From a bacterium (GTDB lineage: Bacteria > Ratteibacteria > UBA8468 > B48-G9 > JAFGKM01): 6,380 nucleotides of DNA. Position 1 is the first letter of the stretch. Every line of letters starts with the position of its first letter. Both the position numbers and the translations under genes were made by a program. The notes beneath the pieces were generated by a model. It made no database searches and had not been told where the DNA came from. It saw nothing but the letters and a program-made list of their open reading frames with translations. Of the stretch, positions 1 through 6,380 are shown piece after piece. The stretch lies in the NCBI GenBank assembly GCA_021160565.1, contig JAGHCG010000126.1, positions 1-6,380 of the forward strand, in the 5' to 3' direction.

Positions 1-1
1 G

Positions 2-3000
2 AAATATTTTGTATGTGGTGAATGGATGCGTATAAATGTAATAATCCGTTCATCATCCTCATTTAAGAAAGAACCTTTAACTATACAAATAATAGACCCC
101 AAAGACCACATTATCCTTTTTAGAAATCTTTATCAAGATATAGAAGCAGGAACGACTTCAATACCGATTGATTTTGGAATTCCGGACAATTTCCCTCCTG
201 GAGAATATTTACTCAAAGTTATCTCAAAAACATTCGGACGCGATACTTTTGAATTCAGGGTTAATATTCCAAAAGAGAGAGGAAGATTTAAAATGTTTAC
301 TGCAAGCAATCTGGGATCAAGATGGTTCCCCCCAGATTTTACTATAGATTATGTGAGAATAATGGCAGAAGATGGAATTACCCATGACGTGACCATTTAT
401 CCACTTACTTGTTGGTTAAATATTGGAGAAATAAAATCCGATATAAGAACGAATGCATATGCGCAATCTCTTTTATTAAGAGATTATCAACTACCTGCTC
501 CTGAAACTGCAGAATTACCTTCCCGCATGAGATTGGCATTAATCAGATTAAGTGCACATGGAATAAGATTCTGGCCAGTAACAATGGGCTGGGAGGTTGA
601 CCCTGTAGTAAGAACACCTCAACAGCAAATAAGAGATAAAATGGGACTGGCACGGAGAGTTTATTTGGGACTGAAATATCCCTGCCAGGATGGTTTCTTA
701 TGGAATGAAAGCAACTGGTGGAAAGTAGATAGAAACAAACTTATAAAAGAATGGAGCAGAAAAACTGGTTGGCCTGCAAATTCTCTAAAGAGACATATAG
801 AAAGACAGGGAATACTCCTATCAGGAAAAGACCTTAAAGCAGCACTATCCTTCCATGAATTTATGGCAAAAAAGTTATATCCTGAGAGTTACCGCAGGTG
901 GGAAAAATTTGTAGAAGAAATAAGGAAAGACATAACAAGTGCAGGTTCACCTGACTTCTATTATATCAACTGGCCTGTATGGTGTTCTGAACCTCTGGAA
1001 GGGATAATGTGTTATCATCAAGTAGAACAGATATGCGAGCCTTATATGCTTTTGAACGATTGTGCTTTTGTGAAGCGGAAAGGGAAAAAATTCTGGGCAG
1101 GACTTGAAATTTTTCCTGAATCAGGAACAGGAGAATATCTTACGCGACAACTTCTACCCGCACTTCTCTATGGAGTGGAAGGTTTCTGGGTAAACAGTAT
1201 GCATGGTTACCAGCAATATCTGAATCTTAATCCAGGAAGTTTCATAAGAGAATCTTTTGTCCATCAGGCAGTTTCCGATATAAGAAATGTTCTGGAACCA
1301 GTTGGAACACGTCTTCGCAACACAGATTATTATGCTGAACTGGGAATTTACTTTCCAAGAGCTGCATGGGTTCAAGGAGGAAGATATAACTTTGCAGGTG
1401 ATGTTTATCATAAAAGAGTAAGTGCTGCATTAATTGCATCCTTTTATGCTCACATTCCTGCTAAGATTATATTTGATGAGGATTTGAAAGAAGAAAAGGC
1501 TGATGTAAAAGTTTTGCTTTTACCAGGATTGAAATGTGAAATCACCACCGAAGATTTAAAATCTCTTCAGAATTTTAAATTAAAAGGAGGCATTATCATC
1601 CTTGGGAAAGGAACATCTCCTTTTTATAATGCCCTGGGCAAGGAAACAAATTTAGATTTCAGTATTTTTAAAGATTATGATTATGTGGATTGGTTCACCA
1701 CCGACAATTATATAGAAAAAAGAGAAAGGTTAATTTTTCTTGCGAATGAAATGAAAAAAACTCTGGCTCCTTATATCAAACCACCTTTGGAAATAGAAGA
1801 CCCTGATATATGGTATTCTTTGTTAAAGGGAAAGGACAATACTGGAAGAGACCTAACATGCCTGGTCGCTATAAACCAGAATTTTCCTGAAGGATTCAAA
1901 CCCTGCCATTTATGGAAAATGACCTCTGTATTCCATACGGTGTTGCCTGTCTATCGTGAGGTAAAAGTCCCTTCTGAATTTTTATATGCTTATGACCTTC
2001 TGGGAGGAAAACCACTGGAAATAAAAGATAGAACCATCCCCCTTGATTTTCGCCGATTCCCTGCTAGAATTATTGCTTTATCTTCTTATCCTTTAAAGGC
2101 AGAACATTTGCGTGAGAAAAAAGAAAAAGAGTATAAAAGAACAGGTGAAAAAAGCATGAAATTAAATATTGTTTCGGATGTGGATGTATTTTTCCCTGAG
2201 AAAATAAGTAGAGCACTTAAGGAAAACAAAAAAATTTATGTAATGGTAGATAGAAGATTTCCTTATCCCAACAATATCATAGTAGAAAAATTAAAAGAAA
2301 AGGGGCTACAGGTTTCCTCTTCTCTTAATCCACAGGAAGAAAATGGCATCCATCTTTTATTCTCTTCTTCTTATAGAGATAGTTATGAAGATATCCTTCC
2401 AATCAGATTAACAAAAAATATTCCGGGTAAAGGGAAAGCATTTATGACATTTCTGAAAGCTTATTTACCAGGAGCCCGAGATACAATTTTTATTTCTTCA
2501 TCCGACAGGGAAGGCGTGGAAAAATCTTTAAATAAAATCGTAGCTCTTTCAAAGGCCACAAAAGTAAGTAAAGAAACTCGCCTGATTCCACCCCGTATCC
2601 GGGAAGGAGAACCAAGCAATTTATTAGAAGATACAACAAAAATATGGGGTGGCAGGCTTACCACTGTAAAGGTGGCAGGAGATACAGTTGCTGTGGGAGC
2701 TGCTGAATGGGGTAATAACCTGTTTTTACTTGATGATGAAAATGGGAAATTGAGAGTCTGTAGAAAGGCTGGCCGTTTTTATGTTGATAAACTCTGGATT
2801 TCAAAAGATGGAGAAAAAATTGGTGCAGAAGCAATCTACCCGGAAGATGTAAATGGATATCTTGAACTATACGATAAAAATGGCAATCCCATTGCACGCT
2901 TTGCCAGAGATGGAATCAATAGTCTTGAAAATCGCGTCTATACTTCCAATGCAAGAAGAAAAGATATTTTTGATTTTGCCATCTCTCCTGATGGAAATTT

Positions 3001-5419
3001 GGTCTACTCCAGTTCAAATCTGGGACTTTCTGCAATCAGAGATGATGGAAAAATTATCTGGAGGCATGATTACAGAAGATACTATACCAACTTGGAAATT
3101 TTACTGAATAAGTGGGCTGGAAGAATTGATTTAACACCAGATGGAAAATATCTGGGAGTGGCTCTTACTCATGAATTATGTGGAGGAAGCATTAAGTATG
3201 ACGGTTTTTCAAGAGTACGCAAAGTTGACGCTTTGACAGGACAGATACTATGGGAAAAAATAATACAAAACCCCAACATACTTGATATTAAAATTTCTCC
3301 AGATGGAAAAAGTATAGCAATTCTGGACTCTTATTATGGGCTGGTCATTTTAAGGGACGGAAAAATCATAAAAAAGCGGGCAGGGAAATTTAAAAGAATA
3401 TGCTGGAGTAAAGATTCAAAGAAATTATATGTAATTGGTGAAAAGACGGAGGGTAGAACTTTTGGATTCAGAAGAAGATTCCATTCAGTTTTAGCTTTGG
3501 ATTGTAATGGTATCCCTCTATGGCAATTTGACCAATCAATCCCAATTATTGCTCTGACATCCACAGATGATGGGAAAGTTGTCTTTTCTGATACTGGTAG
3601 AAAGATTAAACTTCTATCAAATAACGGTAAAATTTTATGGACAATATCTCTGGAAGCAACTGGGAATATTTATACAAATGGGGAGTATCTTTATGCCTGT
3701 GATTGGCATGGTAATGTTTACAAGTTTTCTTTATCTTCAGGAAAATTATTATGGAAAAACAATCTCACAGATCATATATGGAGGGACGATATAGAAAAAC
3801 TCCCTAACACTCCCTTTTCTGGAAAAACATTCAAATTCCATAAACGAAAAATATGCAAAAAACCCATGGAAGGAAATAATATAGCCACTGAAGCAAAAGT
3901 CAAAGTAGAAGGTATAGGTGCATGGTTCACCACACCCAGATTGTTAATTGAGCCTCAAAAGTTAATTGATGGAAGATTGAATAATCTTGAAAAACCATGG
4001 ATGAGTTTTGGTAGACAATTTAATGCAGGAAATAATGGTAGTTATGTATGGGCAGAATTCTCCTGGCCATATTATGTTTTTGTCAAAGGACTTTCTATAC
4101 ATGAAGATGAGAGATATCCAGAAAGCTGGCCTTACGATTGCTGTGTTCAGATATGGGACGGAGAAAAATGGATAGATGCTGGAGCAAGTATAATGTGTTC
4201 CGGCCCATGGCATAATTTACTCCTGAATAAACCTGTAATGACTAAAAAACTGCGATATTGCGTTACCTCCATACTATCAAACAATCTCTGGACAGATGAA
4301 ATACGGGTGATTGAAGGAGATATTGAAGAAACAGATACAGGGCTGTGGTGTGATATTTATTATGTTAAATCCTGGGATAATTCTGTTTTAAACTCTTTCA
4401 CCATTCACAATAGCAGGAAGATAAAAAGTATTAGAACCACTCTTGGCGGTTTTTCCTACAATGAACTTTCAAAATTGGTCGGTAGAAGAGAATTCTATAT
4501 TCTCAGTTTTCATGGAAAAATTTTTATTCCGGAAGATGGAACTTTTGAATTCAAGACTATATCCGACGATGGTCTTTTTCTTAAAATAGGGGAAAAGGAG
4601 GTTATAAATGATTGGACACTTGGTAGAAGCAAGAAATATGGAAAAGTAGAATTGAAAAAGGGCTGGCATGAATTTAAAATGAAATATTTCCAGGCAAAGG
4701 GTTTAGCAATGCTTGAAGGTTTAAAATGGAAAAAGAAAGGAGATGATAATTTTAAAATAATTCCTCCATTTTACTTAAAAATAGATAAAAAAGATACTTC
4801 AGAATTTATCAAAGAAAAACTCTCAGAAAATCTATTAGAAGGAGATATTGATACCGGTTTTGATAAAGGGATAAATCCTTTTAAAGGAAGAGGAGAGGGC
4901 ACTACCAGAATAATTTCTATAAATGGCAATAATATGGTAGAATTCTCTGATATATCAAAAGAAGGGGAATGTAATGATTCCTGTTTTTCTTTAACTCTGG
5001 GAAAGAACTCCAGCTTGGTAAAAAGAATAAATGAAATTTATAATAGTCCAGTAGGGAGCAAACTGGTTGATTTCGTTTATGAATTCAAATTAATAAGATT
5101 GCGTGCTTCCAATGCTCCTGTTTCCAAAAATATACTGGCTATGATTGAATTCCATAACTGGGACAATAATCTTATACCCCGTAGGCCAGTTGCCGGTCCC
5201 AGTTTCTTTTCTCTCCCGGGTTATAAAGATAAAAAGATGAAAGTGGTTAACCATAAAGTATTTCCAAACTTCAGATTTACCATAATACCAAATGGGGGGA
5301 AGAGAAAAATTACTGGAATTACCTTCACTTTTATTGTGAGGGTGGCCAGATATGGAAATGTAGAATCCTACGGGATTGATGATTTAGCAGTATACGAAGT
5401 TATACCCTTGGATGAATAA
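2..5419 (+). CDS. Giant multimodular GH42-like glycoside hydrolase-related protein with PQQ-like propeller, discoidin-like, PA14 and jelly-roll-like modules (5' partial)
   Basis: Residues are numbered from the ATG at 26, but the frame is open to the left edge, so the gene starts upstream. Modules seen: 1-82, MG2/Ig-like beta-sandwich (FPPGEYLLKV); about 90-430, TIM barrel with WNE (N227-E228) as candidate acid/base and E361 or E365 as candidate nucleophile; about 437-535, amidotransferase-like domain as in the GH42 trimerisation domain (KVLLLPG, GGIIILGKG); about 535-700, beta-domain ending ARIIALSSYPL; about 711-865, Rossmann-like segment (IFISSSDREGV); about 874-1247, propeller with G-x-I/L-L-W and PDGK turns; about 1283-1432, discoidin (F5/8C)-like; about 1438-1585, PA14 with SDDG at D1514-D1515; about 1602-1797, jelly-roll-like, ending DDLAVYEV. 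The family assignments rest on motif recognition. The likely role, by inference, is binding and perhaps hydrolysing a complex glycan outside the cytoplasm. Enzyme specificity is unknown, and the barrel could be non-catalytic. The TAA stop at 5417-5419 is two bases before the next gene, which implies an operon. Confidence 0.88.
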   Translation, partial: KYFVCGEWMRINVIIRSSSSFKKEPLTIQIIDPKDHIILFRNLYQDIEAGTTSIPIDFGIPDNFPPGEYLLKVISKTFGRDTFEFRVNIPKERGRFKMFTASNLGSRWFPPDFTIDYVRIMAEDGITHDVTIYPLTCWLNIGEIKSDIRTNAYAQSLLLRDYQLPAPETAELPSRMRLALIRLSAHGIRFWPVTMGWEVDPVVRTPQQQIRDKMGLARRVYLGLKYPCQDGFLWNESNWWKVDRNKLIKEWSRKTGWPANSLKRHIERQGILLSGKDLKAALSFHEFMAKKLYPESYRRWEKFVEEIRKDITSAGSPDFYYINWPVWCSEPLEGIMCYHQVEQICEPYMLLNDCAFVKRKGKKFWAGLEIFPESGTGEYLTRQLLPALLYGVEGFWVNSMHGYQQYLNLNPGSFIRESFVHQAVSDIRNVLEPVGTRLRNTDYYAELGIYFPRAAWVQGGRYNFAGDVYHKRVSAALIASFYAHIPAKIIFDEDLKEEKADVKVLLLPGLKCEITTEDLKSLQNFKLKGGIIILGKGTSPFYNALGKETNLDFSIFKDYDYVDWFTTDNYIEKRERLIFLANEMKKTLAPYIKPPLEIEDPDIWYSLLKGKDNTGRDLTCLVAINQNFPEGFKPCHLWKMTSVFHTVLPVYREVKVPSEFLYAYDLLGGKPLEIKDRTIPLDFRRFPARIIALSSYPLKAEHLREKKEKEYKRTGEKSMKLNIVSDVDVFFPEKISRALKENKKIYVMVDRRFPYPNNIIVEKLKEKGLQVSSSLNPQEENGIHLLFSSSYRDSYEDILPIRLTKNIPGKGKAFMTFLKAYLPGARDTIFISSSDREGVEKSLNKIVALSKATKVSKETRLIPPRIREGEPSNLLEDTTKIWGGRLTTVKVAGDTVAVGAAEWGNNLFLLDDENGKLRVCRKAGRFYVDKLWISKDGEKIGAEAIYPEDVNGYLELYDKNGNPIARFARDGINSLENRVYTSNARRKDIFDFAISPDGNLVYSSSNLGLSAIRDDGKIIWRHDYRRYYTNLEILLNKWAGRIDLTPDGKYLGVALTHELCGGSIKYDGFSRVRKVDALTGQILWEKIIQNPNILDIKISPDGKSIAILDSYYGLVILRDGKIIKKRAGKFKRICWSKDSKKLYVIGEKTEGRTFGFRRRFHSVLALDCNGIPLWQFDQSIPIIALTSTDDGKVVFSDTGRKIKLLSNNGKILWTISLEATGNIYTNGEYLYACDWHGNVYKFSLSSGKLLWKNNLTDHIWRDDIEKLPNTPFSGKTFKFHKRKICKKPMEGNNIATEAKVKVEGIGAWFTTPRLLIEPQKLIDGRLNNLEKPWMSFGRQFNAGNNGSYVWAEFSWPYYVFVKGLSIHEDERYPESWPYDCCVQIWDGEKWIDAGASIMCSGPWHNLLLNKPVMTKKLRYCVTSILSNNLWTDEIRVIEGDIEETDTGLWCDIYYVKSWDNSVLNSFTIHNSRKIKSIRTTLGGFSYNELSKLVGRREFYILSFHGKIFIPEDGTFEFKTISDDGLFLKIGEKEVINDWTLGRSKKYGKVELKKGWHEFKMKYFQAKGLAMLEGLKWKKKGDDNFKIIPPFYLKIDKKDTSEFIKEKLSENLLEGDIDTGFDKGINPFKGRGEGTTRIISINGNNMVEFSDISKEGECNDSCFSLTLGKNSSLVKRINEIYNSPVGSKLVDFVYEFKLIRLRASNAPVSKNILAMIEFHNWDNNLIPRRPVAGPSFFSLPGYKDKKMKVVNHKVFPNFRFTIIPNGGKRKITGITFTFIVRVARYGNVESYGIDDLAVYEVIPLDE

Positions 5420-5424
5420 GAATG
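5409..5424 (+). promoter_or_regulatory. Stop/start junction with weak ribosome-binding site, probable translational coupling
   Basis: The upstream TAA (5417-5419) and the downstream ATG (5422-5424) are separated by two bases. The only Shine-Dalgarno-like bases are GGATG around 5410-5414, a poor match to GGAGG with about seven bases before the start. A ribosome finishing the large upstream gene could re-initiate here, so the second protein probably depends on translation of the first. The coupling is inferred; the spacing and weak site are seen directly. Confidence 0.45.
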
Positions 5425-6380
5425 GAAAAACTTAAAACAGAAAATGGAATTATCTGCAGTTTACCTGAAGATACTTTTGGCTATTTCGGCTGGCCAACTG
5501 TTGCAAAAACGGAAAGCGGAACTTTGGTGGTTGTAAGTTCCGGTATGCGGATGTATCACATCTGTCCTTATGGCCGGACTGTTTTTTTAAAAAGTAAAGA
5601 TGAGGGAAAGACCTGGACAGGCCCACGGATAATCAATGATACACCATTTGACGATAGAGATACAGGAATAATTGCACTTGGAAAGAAAAAGTTACTTATA
5701 ACATGGTTTACAAGTGATACAAGAAAGGTGGTGGAGAAAAAAAGAAATAAAAGGGAATGGCAGGAGTGGATAAATGCTGTAAAACCAGGTTGCCGATGGA
5801 TGAATGATGATAATAAAAAGAAATTTCTTGGTTCATGGATAAGGGTAAGTAAAGATGAAGGAGATACGTGGGATACCCCTGTAAAGGTTCCTGTCTCTAC
5901 ACCCCATGGTCCTATAAAACTCAGAAGTGGAAAGATTATTTACCTGGGGAAAGAACCAGAGACGCAATATATAAAGGCAATGATAAGTTCTGATGATGGG
6001 ATTACCTGGAAGGAAATAGGGAGTGTGCCACTATTTCCCGGTACTATCCCGGATAATTATGTAGAACCTCATCTGGTAGAATTACCTTCAGGAAAACTCC
6101 TTGCTCATATTAGATTCCAATCAAGAGGAGGATTTGATGTTACAAAGGTGGGATTGGTTTCTTTCAGTATCATGCAAACAGAATCAAAAGATGGAGGAAG
6201 AAGCTGGTCAATTCCAGAACCTTTAGGCTTCCATGGCTCTCCTCCTCATCTTCTACTTCATTCATCAGGGGTTTTAATTTGCAGTTATGGATACAGAAAG
6301 TCTCCATACGGTCAGAGAGTCTGTATAAGTGATGATGAAGGAAAAAGCTGGCGACATTTTATAATACGCGATGATGGACC
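5422..6380 (+). CDS. Sialidase-fold BNR/Asp-box repeat protein, putative exo-sialidase-like glycosidase (3' partial)
   Basis: The first 319 codons are visible and the gene runs off the right edge. Five Asp-boxes (S-x-D-x-G-x-x-W) lie at residues 58-65, 143-150, 189-196, 255-262 and 303-310, the hallmark of the six-bladed sialidase propeller. Other family-like segments are DDRDTG (77-82), EPHLVELPSGKLLAHIR (215-231) and SPPHLLLHSSG...SYGYR (273-292). E215, R231, R292 and Y289/Y291 are candidate active-site residues, by analogy with GH33 and unaligned. A charged, Trp-containing insertion (about 100-137) separates boxes 1 and 2. No classic F/Y-RIP motif is seen near the N-terminus; R43 or R79 could supply the first arginine. 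The N-terminus (MEKLKTENGI) has no signal peptide. The start is well fixed: a TGA in this frame at 5413-5415 leaves ATG 5422 as the first start. Proteins of this kind are often named exo-alpha-sialidase, but many act on other glycans or are uncharacterised. Common full lengths of about 350-400 residues suggest only the last blade is missing. Confidence 0.9.
   Translation, partial: MEKLKTENGIICSLPEDTFGYFGWPTVAKTESGTLVVVSSGMRMYHICPYGRTVFLKSKDEGKTWTGPRIINDTPFDDRDTGIIALGKKKLLITWFTSDTRKVVEKKRNKREWQEWINAVKPGCRWMNDDNKKKFLGSWIRVSKDEGDTWDTPVKVPVSTPHGPIKLRSGKIIYLGKEPETQYIKAMISSDDGITWKEIGSVPLFPGTIPDNYVEPHLVELPSGKLLAHIRFQSRGGFDVTKVGLVSFSIMQTESKDGGRSWSIPEPLGFHGSPPHLLLHSSGVLICSYGYRKSPYGQRVCISDDEGKSWRHFIIRDDG

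Noticed and set aside
17..28. GGTGA four bases before ATG 26, looking like a ribosome-binding site and start for the large gene
   Set aside because: The frame stays open to the window edge and the upstream codons fit the opening strand of the N-terminal domain, so this is more likely internal coding sequence.
1154..1439. Two overlapping minus-strand open frames of 65-85 codons
   Set aside because: They lie wholly inside the barrel-coding region, show no recognisable domain, and overlap each other; they are antisense shadows.
2461..2897. Minus-strand open frames of 67 and 79 codons
   Set aside because: They are opposite well-conserved Rossmann and propeller segments, have odd His/Leu/Gln-rich composition, and have no recognisable domain.
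2853..3107. Plus-strand open frame of 84 codons in another frame
   Set aside because: It overlaps propeller blades with clear PDG and G-x-I-W motifs in the main frame; its product matches nothing recognisable.
2981..3370. Recurring GATGGAAA-type sequence that could be taken for a DNA repeat family
   Set aside because: The copies encode the D-G-K/N turns of successive propeller blades and are irregularly spaced, so they reflect protein repeats rather than a mobile or CRISPR-like repeat.
2645..3766. The propeller as a PQQ-dependent dehydrogenase
   Set aside because: Only the structural W-type repeats are seen; I found no vicinal Cys-Cys or other cofactor-site signature, and the surrounding modules are carbohydrate-related.
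3334..4213. Further short open frames on either strand (3334-3564, 3567-3794, 3962-4213)
   Set aside because: All are nested in the propeller and discoidin-like coding regions and lack domain or start-site support.
4469..4669. Minus-strand open frame of 66 codons
   Set aside because: It is antisense to the PA14 core, whose main-frame motif is clear.
1..6380. A novel defence, mobile or RNA-based system
   Set aside because: The whole window is accounted for by two coding sequences, with no non-coding gap longer than two bases and no nuclease, transposase, reverse transcriptase or repeat array.

Overview
The window is a compact, single-strand stretch of an AT-rich bacterial genome. It holds two carbohydrate-related genes, both on the + strand and both cut by the window edges. 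Codon use leans on AAA, GAA, ATA and AGA. Very large multimodular glycoside-hydrolase-like proteins next to sialidase-like (BNR) proteins are typical of polysaccharide-degrading uncultivated bacteria, such as low-GC members of the PVC/Omnitrophota/Ratteibacteria sphere. That placement is an inference from style only; there is no rRNA or marker gene to settle it.

Positions 2-5419 are one uninterrupted reading frame of at least 1805 codons, open at the left edge. It encodes a chain of recognisable modules: an MG2/Ig-like beta-sandwich; a GH42-like TIM barrel with a glutamine-amidotransferase-like domain and a beta-domain after it; a Rossmann-like alpha/beta segment; an apparent eight-bladed PQQ-like propeller; a discoidin (F5/8C)-like domain; a PA14 domain; and a C-terminal jelly-roll-like domain. 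This reads as a glycan-binding and possibly glycan-hydrolysing protein that works outside the cytoplasm, although its N-terminus and any signal peptide lie outside the window.

Positions 5422-6380 start a second gene two bases after the first stop codon. It is a sialidase-fold (BNR/Asp-box) protein with five Asp-boxes in the 319 complete codons visible, and it is cut at the right edge. The tight spacing implies one operon, probably with translational coupling. Together the genes suggest part of a locus for breaking down a complex glycan, but the substrate cannot be read from the sequence.

There is no non-coding stretch of any size. I saw no RNA gene, insertion sequence, CRISPR array, riboswitch, terminator or convincing promoter. 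The most interesting object is the domain combination of the first protein rather than a new type of genetic system.
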